A DNA stretch of 64,000 nt from Pseudanabaena sp. Salubria-1 (GTDB taxonomy: Bacteria; Cyanobacteriota; Cyanobacteriia; Pseudanabaenales; Pseudanabaenaceae), in the NCBI GenBank assembly GCA_023336205.1, contig JALQCR010000003.1:204922-268921 (forward strand), given 5' to 3'. The notes beneath the pieces were generated by a model, which saw only the letters and a program-made list of their open reading frames with translations, made no database searches and was not told where the DNA came from. This document shows, piece after piece, positions 1 through 8,237 of the stretch. Position 1 is the first letter of the stretch. Each line of letters begins with the position of its first letter. The position numbers and the translations under genes are program-made.

Positions 1-152
1 CCTGATTGCAATATCGCGGCTACTGCCTCCGCAAATCCTTGGAGATGTCGCTTATCTTTTGGCTTGAGCCATTGACGCAGTTGTTCTTGTAGCTGAAGAT
101 ATAGGTGGGGCATTTGTATAAGATCTTTTGTTGAGGAACTTGAGTATCTCAT
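1..152 (-). CDS. IS4-family transposase, N-terminal part
   Basis: This is the first 50 or so codons of the same transposase found complete at 36990-38180. The start codon is at 152-150 and the protein begins MRYSSSSTK, followed by the basic segment KPKDKRHLQGF. The catalytic part is beyond the window edge, so intactness cannot be judged. It is transcribed away from the lycopene cyclase gene next to it. Confidence 0.88.
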   Translation of the reverse strand, partial: MRYSSSSTKDLIQMPHLYLQLQEQLRQWLKPKDKRHLQGFAEAVAAILQS

Positions 153-233
153 CTCTTGCCCTTTTTATTCCTCTTGTCTCATTTTGAGATTCTATGCCTG
201 TCAACCCTTTCCAGACTTTTCTGCACCACTAAG
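1..233 (-). mobile_element. IS4-family element, 5' end only (cut by window edge)
   Basis: This is the upstream end of an IS4-type element read on the minus strand. It finishes at the terminal repeat CTGCACCACTAAG (221-233), the same end seen on the complete copies near 13.2, 26.5 and 36.9 kb. The leader sequence between the terminal repeat and the start codon matches the copy at 36909-38209 more closely than the others. The rest of the element, and therefore its second terminal repeat and target duplication, lies outside the window. Confidence 0.9.
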
Positions 234-270
234 ATGCCAGAATTAGAACATTCAAAATATTGATCGAGCC

Positions 271-2277
271 ATGCAGCAGTTACTTTACATCGAAATACCT
301 ACACCTCAAATTGAAGCCGTGAAAATATGGCTCCAGACTGAGTACCAGCCGCCTTTCGGTAAAAAAACTGTTGCTAAGCATGGCTTTATCCTCGATCGCC
401 AAAATCGCTCAGGAGCGATCGCGCAATTATCAGTATTTATCTGGACATTACAGCGCACGACTTATCTCAAAGTATTTCGATGGTCAGATGAGGTCATGGA
501 TGGCGAGAAGGATTTTCTGGATCATTTTACAAAGGCGGCGCGTCAAGCTTTTCCCTATGAATTTAAACAGCCACCTGCGATCGCCTCGAATCAATCAATT
601 TTTGAAGCACTAGCTGAAGAATATCCGCTTACGGTCAAATTCTTTCAACGGATTCCCAATGGCGAATATGATCTCAATCGCGTCTATTGGTGGGAAAAGC
701 GTTGGCGGGAAAGTGTCAAAAATCCTGCAACTTCCAAGCAGGTGATTTTTGAGGATTCCCAAGCTAACTCTATAAAGCCTGACGTAATCTATGACATTGT
801 GTATTTGGGTGGAGCATTAGGCGCTATCCATGCGGCGATGATGGCGAAGTTGGGCTATCGTGTTTGCTTAGTGGAGCGCATTCCCTTTGGACGGATGAAT
901 CGGGAATGGAATATTTCCCGTGCAGAATTCCAGAATCTCATTGACTTTGGGCTCTTCACTAAAGAAGAATTTGAAGCGATGATTACGGCGGAATATGTCG
1001 ATGGATTTAATAAGTTTTTTGATAGTAATAATCCACCACATCTTAAGGCTAAGGTACTGCATACGCCTACGGTTTTAAATATTGCGATCGATACTAATCG
1101 CTTATTGGAAATTTGTAGTAAGAAATTACATCAATACGGAGCCGTAATTTGCGATCGCACTGAATTTCAGAAAGTAGTAATTAACGATAATGGCGCGACT
1201 ATCTTTGCAAAGAATTTGGAAACGGATGCAGAGGTAATTCTAAATTCGCGCTTAGTTATTGACGCGATGGGATCGGCTTCAGCGATCGCACAACAACTGA
1301 ATTCAGGGCAAGCCTTTGATAGTGTCTGTCCCACCGTCGGCGCAGTTTTAGAAGGAATTGATAAGCATGTATGGGATTCCCAATATGGTGATGTGCTGTT
1401 TAGTCATGGCGATATCTCACGGGGACGACAGTTGATTTGGGAACTCTTTCCTGCGGAAAAAGATGAGCTGACAATTTATCTATTCCATTATCACCAAGTG
1501 CATCCAGAGAACGCAGGATCGTTGCTGGAAATGTATGAGGACTTTTTCACGATTTTGCCAGAGTATCGCCGTTGTGATATGGAGAAGCTGACTTGGAAGA
1601 AAGCAACTTTCGGCTATATCACAGGACATTACAGCCTCAATGAAGATTCTAAAAAATGTGCCTTTGATCGAATTTTAGCGATTGGTGATGCTGCTTCCTT
1701 ACAATCGCCCCTAGTCTTTACGGGATTTGGTTCCCTCGTCCGCAACTTGCCACGTTTAGCGACTTTATTGGATACAGCGCTGAAACACGATTTGCTTAGA
1801 GCCGATGATCTTAGCCAGATTAATGCTTATCAAAGCAATATTGCCGTTACTTGGCTGTTTTCTAAGGGAATGATGGTTCCTACGGGGATGCATTTACCAC
1901 CAGAGCGTGTGAACTCGATGCTTAATACTTTTTTTGGACTGCTTGCTGATGAGCCTCAACCCGTAAGCGATCGCTTTATCAAAGATCGCCTTAATTGGTT
2001 AATGTTTAACCGTCTTGCCCTAATTGCCGCATTTAAAAATCCTAAGCTTATTCTCTGGATTATAGAAATGGCAGGTACAAAGGATTTGCTGAAATGGCTT
2101 TCTAGTTATGGAGCTTTTACCCGTAGTTCTTTTGCCAATGCTTTATTAGGTGGATGGCTGCCTCAACTCTTACGTAGTTGTCAAACTTGGGTAGAACCGT
2201 CAAATCCCCGTTTGTGGCTGCGGTTACTAAGTTGGAGTTATGCGCTCAATTACTCGGTGGGTAAATCTGTAGATTAA
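271..2277 (+). CDS. cruA: CruA/CruP-family lycopene cyclase (FAD-dependent)
   Basis: The 668-residue protein carries a Rossmann FAD-binding motif around residue 178 (YLGGALGAIHAAMMAKLGY), followed by VERIPFGRMNREWNISR, a segment typical of the CruA/CruP flavoprotein cyclases of green sulfur bacteria, cyanobacteria and plants. A second FAD contact, ILAIGDAASLQSPL, lies near residue 470. The C-terminal 150 residues are hydrophobic and helix-rich, as expected for an enzyme working on membrane lycopene. CruA cyclises lycopene to gamma- and beta-carotene; CruP is a paralogue of less clear activity. I favour CruA from the RMNREWNISR context and overall length, but did not align it, so CruP is possible. 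The gene stands alone 37 bases from an IS4 end, which may have replaced its native promoter. crtR, a later step of the same pathway, is at 38.4 kb. Confidence 0.72.
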   Translation: MQQLLYIEIPTPQIEAVKIWLQTEYQPPFGKKTVAKHGFILDRQNRSGAIAQLSVFIWTLQRTTYLKVFRWSDEVMDGEKDFLDHFTKAARQAFPYEFKQPPAIASNQSIFEALAEEYPLTVKFFQRIPNGEYDLNRVYWWEKRWRESVKNPATSKQVIFEDSQANSIKPDVIYDIVYLGGALGAIHAAMMAKLGYRVCLVERIPFGRMNREWNISRAEFQNLIDFGLFTKEEFEAMITAEYVDGFNKFFDSNNPPHLKAKVLHTPTVLNIAIDTNRLLEICSKKLHQYGAVICDRTEFQKVVINDNGATIFAKNLETDAEVILNSRLVIDAMGSASAIAQQLNSGQAFDSVCPTVGAVLEGIDKHVWDSQYGDVLFSHGDISRGRQLIWELFPAEKDELTIYLFHYHQVHPENAGSLLEMYEDFFTILPEYRRCDMEKLTWKKATFGYITGHYSLNEDSKKCAFDRILAIGDAASLQSPLVFTGFGSLVRNLPRLATLLDTALKHDLLRADDLSQINAYQSNIAVTWLFSKGMMVPTGMHLPPERVNSMLNTFFGLLADEPQPVSDRFIKDRLNWLMFNRLALIAAFKNPKLILWIIEMAGTKDLLKWLSSYGAFTRSSFANALLGGWLPQLLRSCQTWVEPSNPRLWLRLLSWSYALNYSVGKSVD

Positions 2278-2280
2278 GCA

Positions 2281-2385
2281 GTCTTAATTTACCAGTATTA
2301 GGATGCCATAGTCTTATAGAACCATTGCTACCACCACTCATCAAAATGTGGCGATCGCTGTTAAAAGCCACGGAAACCACAGCGA
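2281..2385 (-). pseudogene. WD40-repeat remnant
   Basis: On the minus strand this stretch reads AVVSVAFNSDRHILMSGGSN followed by GSIRLWHPNTG, which is one complete WD40 blade (VxSVAF, SGG, IRLW). The frame has a stop codon just upstream and no start, and downstream it runs into the 3' end of the cyclase gene. It is best read as the last repeat of a WD40 protein whose remainder has been lost. Confidence 0.7.
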
Positions 2386-2553
2386 TTTACAGATTTATTT
2401 GAGTTATTCAGTTGTTCATCTATAATTTCTGATAACTTTTTCTAGTAAAGCTAAGCATTGCGAAAATATTTGAATTAGAAGGTTGTGTAATTCAAATATT
2501 CATGCTAGATTTACGCCTAGGAATAGGAGTACAGTTCAAGTAATACAAAACTT

Positions 2554-3640
2554 CGCCAATTCAAGGATGAAATGCAACGGGTTCTGATGAAGCAAAGAAT
2601 ACTTCGTAAGGAGTACGATAGTCAAGTGATTTTCTGGGTCTGTGATTGATCAAATTCACTGCCTTCTGAAAGTCCTCTTCTTTCACGATTTTAAAGTTTG
2701 TACTTTTGGGATAGAACTCTCTAATTAATCCATTGGTGTGTTCATTCAATCCACGTTCCCATGAATGATATGGATTCGCAAAGAAGGTCTCTAGTTTCAA
2801 TCTTTCAGATAGCTTCTCATGCCCACAGAATTCTCTTCCATTATCAAAGGTCATTGTCTTTCGAGATGTTGATTCTATAGGCTCAAATAGATTGAATGTC
2901 ACTCTGTTTATCTCATCCATCGTCTTGTTCTTAGCTAGTCCAGCAAGTAAATACTTCGATGCTTTATCAACATGCGTAACTACGATACCTGTGTGGTTGC
3001 ACCCGATTACCGTATCACTTTCCCAATGTCCAATCTCTGTTTTTAAATCTGCAATCTTCGGTCGATTCTCTATCCCTACCCTATTGGGAATGCCACCTCG
3101 CTTCTGATGGCGACCTTTGCGCCTTCGTTGCTTTTGCTTCTGCCTCAGATATTGTTGATATATTCCCATCTCTTGATGGTTTGCATAGATCATCAGATAA
3201 ATCGTCTCATAGCTGATTTTACCTAGCCCCTCCCTTTCCATTCTCCCTGCTAGTTGCTCTGGGCTGTGGTGTTGCTCTAACCGTTGTTTGACTTCGGCGA
3301 TCGTCTCAGCACTGATGCTCTGAAATCTTACCTTTGCTTGTTTCCGTCTTGCTTTCATCAGGGCAACCGCAGTATCTGGCAAATAGCCAATCTGTCGCTC
3401 GTCTGTATTGCGCGATAACTCTCTTGAAATCGTACTTTTGTTTCGCTTCAAGCGACGACCTATCTCTGATACAGATAATTGCTCAATTACTCTTAGTTTA
3501 TACAGTTCACTTCTTTCTGTGGTGGTAAGATGGACAAAGCTCATGAGGGTATCCTAATTATTGTGATTAATATCAGAATATCCTTATGAGTCCCTTTACG
3601 CAAAGATCTCTAGGTGTTGCATTTCATCCTTGAATTGGCG
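2554..3640 (-). mobile_element. IS30-family element, copy 1
   Basis: The element is 1087 bp with terminal inverted repeats beginning CGCCAATTCAAGGATGAAAT. It is flanked by the 3-bp direct repeat CTT (2551-2553 and 3641-3643), which fits the short duplications of IS30 elements. A second copy of the same length at 30654-31740 encodes an identical transposase, so the transposition is recent. It landed between genes. Confidence 0.93.
2561..3544 (-). CDS. IS30-family transposase
   Basis: The 327-residue transposase has an N-terminal helix-turn-helix (LSVSEIGRRLKRNKSTISRE) used to bind the ends, then a DDE catalytic core. The acidic residues lie in GHWESDTVIG, MTFDNGREF and the C-terminal WERGLNEHTNGLIREFYPK, where the last glutamate belongs to the IS30 signature. 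No frameshift or stop interrupts it, so it is probably active. It is identical to the protein at 30661-31644. Confidence 0.95.
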   Translation of the reverse strand: MSFVHLTTTERSELYKLRVIEQLSVSEIGRRLKRNKSTISRELSRNTDERQIGYLPDTAVALMKARRKQAKVRFQSISAETIAEVKQRLEQHHSPEQLAGRMEREGLGKISYETIYLMIYANHQEMGIYQQYLRQKQKQRRRKGRHQKRGGIPNRVGIENRPKIADLKTEIGHWESDTVIGCNHTGIVVTHVDKASKYLLAGLAKNKTMDEINRVTFNLFEPIESTSRKTMTFDNGREFCGHEKLSERLKLETFFANPYHSWERGLNEHTNGLIREFYPKSTNFKIVKEEDFQKAVNLINHRPRKSLDYRTPYEVFFASSEPVAFHP

Positions 3641-3956
3641 CTTTCTATGTGTTGAGGATTGTAGAAATACTTACTTAACAAAGTTAGAAAGCTTATCCTA
3701 TGGGCGGGGACACCTTAATAAAAAGGTGCTGTATTTACTGAAATTGTCATTATTTTGTTAATTTATTTTTCTTTTGTGTCACTTTTCTAGGAATCGAGAC
3801 ACATCTGCTCAATTGCTTTAGATATCCTAAATGCACAACTTCTCACATACAACTTTGAAGCATCTAGTGCGCTATTGTTTTTTGGTAAGCGCTATCTTTA
3901 GAAGTAAACCAAAGTAAAATTAAAGTGAGAGTTAGTCAAAATATTATCTAGGGCTA

Positions 3957-4098
3957 AGAGCGTGTTTGAGTAATACCTATCTAGCGTGAATTTCTGTTTT
4001 TACCCCCCTTAATCCCTCCTTGCAAAAGGGGAAAAATTAAATTCTCCCCCTTTACAAGGGGGAGTTAGAGGGGGTAAAAAACTTATAAAACACGCTCT
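3957..4098. repeat. MITE-like foldback repeat, 142 bp
   Basis: The ends are an 11-bp inverted repeat (AGAGCGTGTTT and its complement). Inside is a near-palindrome of C-rich and G-rich tracts (TACCCCCCTTAATCC against the matching AGAGGGGGTAAAAA side). Related G/C-tract palindromes occur inside the larger foldback repeats near 15.7 and 20.3 kb. There is no coding capacity. The rest of the intergenic stretch 3641-4213 shows nothing I recognise. Confidence 0.65.
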
Positions 4099-4213
4099 AA
4101 TGGCGAAATTCAATAGTTAAGAAAATCTCAATTGAGAGATAGATAAAAGAAAATCTAACAAACTATATGTTGTCAATTATATAAGGATAATATCTTAATT
4201 TGGGGATTTGGAT

Positions 4214-4586
4214 ATGGAAGGTAGAATTATTCAGTTTAGTATCGAATCTCAGCAAGGTTATGTTCGCTCTAAATGCGGTAAAGTCTATAGATTTTCTGCC
4301 AGTATTTATCGCAGTTTGATGCCAATAATTCCGGCTCTTCTGGGTTCATGGGGATAAGCACAGCTAATAGTAATCAGAATCCTCTCGGAGCAACAGTTAC
4401 AGCCCTACCATGTCGCCAATAATTGTATCGATACTGTACCATTTACCCCTCAAACCCAGATGAGCCATAATTCCAGGAGAGTTAGTAGATCTTGATCTTG
4501 ATTTTGATGGGGAGTTGAAAGCGATTTATATTGCTTTGCCAATTAAATGTTTGGAGTTATTAACAAGAGTCGTTTCAGATTACTAA
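4214..4586 (+). pseudogene. Small OB-fold/cold-shock-like protein, split by a MITE
   Basis: The start at 4214 gives MEGRIIQFSIESQQGYVRSK, and then a MITE (4333-4466) introduces a stop. Removing the MITE and one 8-bp duplication (ATAATTCC) restores one frame ending at 4586: about 76 residues with the pattern GxIxxF, GYVRS, GKVYRFSASIY, PGELVDLDLDFDGELKAIYI. That spacing resembles a cold-shock/OB-fold domain (G-x-I-x-x-F then YGFI, then VxFxxDxDG-xAxxI). The family link is inferred by eye. As it stands the gene is inactive or makes a 46-residue stub. Confidence 0.7.
4333..4466 (+). repeat. 134-bp MITE, copy 1
   Basis: Its ends are GGCTCTTCTGGGTTCATGGG and, inverted, GGCTCATCTGGGTTTGAGGG. It is bounded by the perfect 8-bp target duplication ATAATTCC (4325-4332 and 4467-4474). 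Four near-identical copies follow at 20086, 28685, 32192 and 44070. Ends starting with GG and an 8-bp duplication fit mobilisation by an ISL3-type transposase, which is an inference because no such gene lies in the window. Confidence 0.93.
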
Positions 4587-4667
4587 AATTATTGCTATAA
4601 CAATGCTGGTTTTCCTTAGCGCATAAAAAAAGATTATTAGCCGTGAGAAGTCCCGCTATTAATCTTT

Positions 4668-4774
4668 AAATACCAAAACACAAAATGGCGTAGCCATTTT
4701 GTGTTTTTAAAATCCTTACAGGGTTGGGTTTTTAATTCACAGAAGTGTTGTCACACTTTTGTGAATTGGTATTA
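4668..4774. repeat. AATACCAA-bounded double-hairpin repeat, copy A
   Basis: The unit runs from AATACCAA to TTGGTATT. It holds one hairpin (ACACAAAATGGCGTAGCCAT...), a linker resembling CCTTACAGGGTTGGG, and a second hairpin (AATTCACAGAAGTGTTGTCA...). Other copies lie near 5.6, 24.8-25.1, 51.4 and 54.9 kb, with a one-hairpin form at 45.3 kb. Here it sits at the 3' end of the Spy-like gene and supplies its stop codon. Confidence 0.8.
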
Positions 4775-5485
4775 CTGGGAAACAGATACGCTTCTTTTTG
4801 CCAGTTGACTACGTTGCTCAGCAGTCAGAATTGTCAATTTTTTCTCATTATCACTTTTATTGATTTCAGTGATTCTTTTCTTTTGCTCTCTCGAAAGTTT
4901 TATTGCTTTCCAAGCAGCACTACGATCGCTTTTTTTCAGTTCCGCAGTAAACGTCGCCTGTTGTTCTGGGGTCAGTACATCTTGAATCAGTTTCGATGTT
5001 TTTTCGTTCAATGTCTTGAATAGTTGCTTTTGGGCATTAGTCAAATTGAGAGGATTCTGGTCTGACTTTTGATTCTTTGCCAGTTGACTACGTTGCTCAG
5101 GGTTCAGAATTGCTAATCTTTTTTCAGCAGTACCTTTATTGATAGCAATGATTTTGTCCTTTTGCTCTTTCGAGAGATTGAGTGATTTCCAAGCAACATT
5201 GCGATCGCCCTTTTTCAATTCCGCAGTAAATGTTGCCTGTTGTTCTGGGGTCAGTACATCTTGAATCAGTTTTGATGTTTTTTCGTTCAGTGTCTTGAAT
5301 TGTTGCTTTTGGGCATCGGTCAAATTGAAAGGGGGCTGCTCTGGCTTTTGATTTTGTGCTGTAACAACAGCAGCTGTCTTGGGAATAGAGGATTGAGCCG
5401 AAATAATGTTAGGAATAATGGCTGCTCCAGAAACGCCTGCTGATATAATAGCGATCGCTAGAATCTGTTTACAGTTACGAAGCAT
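4772..5485 (-). CDS. Spy/CpxP-like periplasmic protein with an internal duplication
   Basis: I take the ATG at 5485, because GGGGAC lies about 8 bases upstream and the protein then opens with a signal peptide (MLRNCKQILAIAIISAG... to ISAQ). The mature part contains two nearly identical units of about 95 residues, each with LTxAQKQxFKTLNEKTSKLI, DVLTPEQQATFTAELKK, a lysine-rich SxEQKxxI helix and PEQRSQLAK. The LTxxQ-type motifs and all-helical, charged make-up resemble the Spy/CpxP/LTxxQ family of periplasmic stress chaperones. The duplicated unit is also evident at DNA level, so it is fairly recent. Molecular function is inferred from family resemblance only. Confidence 0.7.
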   Translation of the reverse strand: MLRNCKQILAIAIISAGVSGAAIIPNIISAQSSIPKTAAVVTAQNQKPEQPPFNLTDAQKQQFKTLNEKTSKLIQDVLTPEQQATFTAELKKGDRNVAWKSLNLSKEQKDKIIAINKGTAEKRLAILNPEQRSQLAKNQKSDQNPLNLTNAQKQLFKTLNEKTSKLIQDVLTPEQQATFTAELKKSDRSAAWKAIKLSREQKKRITEINKSDNEKKLTILTAEQRSQLAKRSVSVSQ

Positions 5486-5621
5486 AATATAAGTCCCCTT
5501 TAAAAATTTGATGTGTGTGAATTTGACATAGTGAGCCAAATTTATCTGGAGTAGCTGATTTTACTTGAAGTTTTTTAAGGATTCGTGCGTGAGTATTGGT
5601 AATTAGGTGATAGACCTTACC

Positions 5622-5727
5622 TATTCCAATTAACGAAAGTGTGGCTACACTTTCGTTGATTGGAAACCAAACCCTGTAAGGGTTTTAAAAACATAAAATG
5701 GCGTAGCCATTTTGTGTTTTGGTATTA
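5622..5727. repeat. AATACCAA-bounded double-hairpin repeat, copy B
   Basis: This is an inverted copy of the unit at 4668-4774. The hairpin ACGAAAGTGTGGCTACACTT comes first, then the CCCTGTAAGGG linker, then the ATGGCGTAGCCAT hairpin and a closing TTGGTATT. Compensating changes keep the stems paired although the sequence differs from copy A. It fills the gap upstream of the Spy-like gene. Confidence 0.8.
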
Positions 5728-5752
5728 AACATCCTTTAGGGTTTCTATATTT

Positions 5753-6289
5753 CTATGGATAGCCTTGAACTTCTAGGGCAATAAAATCATCGACTAGATC
5801 CAATAGTCTATCTATGTCTTGTTTTATATCCAGATCTTTAAAATATTTCTTAGATAATCTATCCTGAAGGGAATTTAGGTGGATTACAATTTCAAATTGT
5901 TCCAAAGAGATTATAGACTGTTGATAGAGATGATGGATCATCAAGGTGCTTGATACACTTTCTGTTGGTATCGGTGTTTGCTTTGTTAGTCTTTCCATTA
6001 AATGCTCGGCAAATTGCCATAGGGATAGAAATGCTGAGCTATATTCACCATCCGCAATTAGCTTAGAAACTTGATTCTTACAACTCAATACATATGATAT
6101 GGATAGTGGAGAATCTGACATATTTCTTTCTTTTATAGGCAATTGATCATCTCCAGAAATGAGGAGCAGTTGCAAGCCATTAAATTCAGTAACTGTTTTA
6201 ATTATTGAGTTGTAGATATCAATCGATAAATTTTCATTGTCGTATTCTACCTCTATAGTAAATAACTCTTTTTCAGACATATTATCCAT
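5753..6289 (-). CDS. Hypothetical protein, C-terminal HEPN-like helical region
   Basis: I do not recognise the 178-residue protein with confidence. The N-terminal third is strand-rich and acidic (FTIEVEYDNENLSIDIY). The C-terminal two thirds look all-helical, with LIADGEYSSAFLSLWQFAEH followed by LYQQSIISLEQFEIVIHLNS. That arrangement is reminiscent of HEPN-like/antitoxin-associated helical domains, but the catalytic RxxxxH motif of HEPN RNases is not visible. The start could also be the methionine three codons in. It is a lone gene with no partner toxin next to it. Confidence 0.5.
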   Translation of the reverse strand: MDNMSEKELFTIEVEYDNENLSIDIYNSIIKTVTEFNGLQLLLISGDDQLPIKERNMSDSPLSISYVLSCKNQVSKLIADGEYSSAFLSLWQFAEHLMERLTKQTPIPTESVSSTLMIHHLYQQSIISLEQFEIVIHLNSLQDRLSKKYFKDLDIKQDIDRLLDLVDDFIALEVQGYP

Positions 6290-6410
6290 AAGTAATATCG
6301 TAGGTGATTTGAAAATTTATATATTGATATTTAGAATGTTTCTTTCGTTACTTAGTTTTTCTAGGCAACTTGTTGTGAAGGAAATGAAATGTCTTGAGAA
6401 AGATTTATAT

Positions 6411-6770
6411 TTAAAAATCAGGCTTTAAGAGTATGTCCCAAGCTGAATTAATTAAAAAAATATCTGTTTCTATTAGATCATCCTCGAATAACAAATCATT
6501 ATTGTTAATTGTCAAATCTTTAATAGAGATATCATTAGATGTAGTATTAATTTCCACATTTGGATTCCCAGAATCTTCATAGGTAGATGTAATTGAGGCT
6601 ACCTTATTACTCTCTGAGATTGCAATACCAACAGCATTACTTTGTGCTAGTACTAGTGAAGAAGAAAATTTGATTTCTCCAATTGTCAATATAATTGACA
6701 ATAAAAAAAGTTGAAGAATTTTTTCCTTCTGAGATTTTTTGAGCTTTGAAGCTCGTTTGAAATTCTTCAT
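6411..6770 (-). CDS. Hypothetical protein with N-terminal hydrophobic segment
   Basis: Starting at the internal ATG (6770) the protein opens with a very basic stretch (MKNFKRASKLKKSQKEK) and a hydrophobic segment ending in SSLVLAQ, which looks like a signal peptide. The rest is short, acidic and rich in Asn, Ser and Ile. I recognise no family. A longer in-frame start exists at 6845. It may be a truncated remnant of a secreted protein. The 320 bases upstream (6846-7169) hold nothing recognisable. Confidence 0.35.
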   Translation of the reverse strand: MKNFKRASKLKKSQKEKILQLFLLSIILTIGEIKFSSSLVLAQSNAVGIAISESNKVASITSTYEDSGNPNVEINTTSNDISIKDLTINNNDLLFEDDLIETDIFLINSAWDILLKPDF

Positions 6771-7213
6771 TAAAGCTATAGCCTTCACTAATTTAAGTAG
6801 TTGCAGAAAAATTTGATCGCAAAATAAATTTTTCACAACCAGCACAATGTATTGATGTCGTTGGATAGAATTAAGATATAGATATCCTTGATACTTTAAT
6901 ACCGAAAAAGCTTCATTGGATTTACTTGATATTTGATCTCATTTAAGGGATTTTCTTAAAAAAGAAAAGTCAAGCAAAGCAGTCTGAATATAAATTTAAA
7001 GACAGCTTTGCTGGAACTCTTGGAGAAAAAGTATCGAAAAATTCAAATACACAAGATTAGTAGATCAAACACACTAAATTCATTTCCTATTCCCGACATA
7101 AATATACTTCAATTAATTTCATTTTGCAAGAGATTTGAAGATTTATTCGGGTTTTGGTGCTAAGTATTGGGCACTGGTCAGTTAAGGCGTGAGGTATAAA
7201 ATAGAGGAGGAGA

Positions 7214-7639
7214 GTGAAGGAGAAAGGTGTGAAATGCCCGCATTGTCAAAGCCCTAAGATCGTCAAGAATGGCAGAGACTACCACCAAGATGGCAAAGCT
7301 GTCCAGAATTATTTATGCAAAGGGTGTGGCAAAAGGTTCAACGAACGTACAGGAACCGCAATGTCAAGGCTGAGAACGCCAGAAAGTATAGTTTCGTTTG
7401 CACTGAAGATGAGGAGTGAGGGGATGGGAATCAGAGGGAGTGGGAGAGTACTGGAAAAATCTCATACAAGCATCATGAGATGGGAGCAAAAATTGGCAGC
7501 CCAGTCAGAGCAATGGAGTCCCCCAGCCCCAGCAGAAGCAGATATAACAGTCGAGGGAGATGAGGTTTACACTCGCGTAGGCGAGAACCTTCCCCCCCTC
7601 AAAATCAAAAGGGTGGACAGTGACATTCATCGAACGTAA
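7214..7639 (+). CDS. IS1 transposase, first frame (zinc finger, N-terminal part)
   Basis: A GTG start follows a strong GAGGAGGAG ribosome site. The protein has a Cys4 zinc finger (CPHCQSPKIVKNG then CKGCGKRF) and a helix-turn-helix, then reaches the first catalytic region at VEGDEVYTRVGENLPP. After that the frame runs over a run of seven C (7592-7598) into unrelated residues (LKIKRVDSDIHRT) and stops. The true continuation, SKSKGWTVTFIERKSRYW, is in the next frame, so either a programmed shift or a one-base insertion splits the enzyme. Confidence 0.85.
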   Translation: MKEKGVKCPHCQSPKIVKNGRDYHQDGKAVQNYLCKGCGKRFNERTGTAMSRLRTPESIVSFALKMRSEGMGIRGSGRVLEKSHTSIMRWEQKLAAQSEQWSPPAPAEADITVEGDEVYTRVGENLPPLKIKRVDSDIHRT

Positions 7640-8225
7640 AAGTCGCTATTGGATTGTTGCCAGGGCAGGACTCAAAGATACTGAACTATTTGCTAAAGCC
7701 ACAAAAACAGCAGTGCCATGGGCAAAAATGAGTCAGTATATCCGATGGTTTACCGATGGAGAAAGGAGATATGCCCAACAATTGTGGCAAATGGCAAGTG
7801 TATACCTCAAATCCACCGAAGTAAGTCGTGAGTATGGACATCGGAAAGTATGGCGACATGGCTTGGAAGTTGCCATCAAAATCAAAGGTTCACAGGGAAA
7901 TCGTCGTGTTGAATGGCTCAAACCTGAGCATCCCTATACTGCTATCAGCGACAAGAGTGACGTTCATGCCAATCACAATGAATCCAACAACAGTGCTTTG
8001 AGAAGGAGATGTAGCGCTTATCGCCGTAGACAAAACCTGTATGCTAAGAATACCGAAGGATTGCAACGCACAGTTACGGTACAACGATTAGTTCACAACT
8101 GGGTGAGACCCCATATGGGCTTAGGAAAGAACAAGACTCCAGCTATGGATATCGGACTATATCATCGACCGATTTCTATGCTGGAGTTGCTATCAATACG
8201 CGGCTTTTCTTCCCTCACGCCTTAA
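7620..8225 (+). CDS. IS1 transposase, second frame (catalytic C-terminal part)
   Basis: This frame continues the DDE domain: WTVTFIERKSRYWIVARAGL, then FTDGERRYAQQLW with the second acidic residue, and HANHNESNNSALRRRCSAYR with the third. It ends in the typical basic IS1 tail before the terminal repeat. The GTG at 7620 lies inside codons open further upstream, and the frame is open back across the C-run. It is therefore probably made as a fusion with the first frame by slippage rather than from its own start. Confidence 0.82.
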   Translation: MTFIERKSRYWIVARAGLKDTELFAKATKTAVPWAKMSQYIRWFTDGERRYAQQLWQMASVYLKSTEVSREYGHRKVWRHGLEVAIKIKGSQGNRRVEWLKPEHPYTAISDKSDVHANHNESNNSALRRRCSAYRRRQNLYAKNTEGLQRTVTVQRLVHNWVRPHMGLGKNKTPAMDIGLYHRPISMLELLSIRGFSSLTP

Positions 8226-8237
8226 CTGACCAGTGCC

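Larger units (their letters stand above)
7170..8237 (+). mobile_element. IS1-family element
   Basis: The inverted ends begin GGCACTGGTCAGTTAAGGCG at 7170 and match the complement ending at 8237. The element carries two overlapping reading frames that together make an IS1-type zinc-finger/DDE transposase. No 8-9 bp target duplication is visible (left flank ...AGTATTG, right flank GGTTGCTC), suggesting a deletion next to the element. On its right it truncates a response-regulator gene. Confidence 0.88.

Noticed and set aside
2892..3528. Plus-strand frames inside IS30 (also at 30992-31628)
   Set aside because: They are shadows of the IS30 transposase on the other strand.
5753..6289. Toxin-antitoxin or HEPN RNase module
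   Set aside because: The helical region is suggestive, but there is no RxxxxH motif and no small partner gene next to it.
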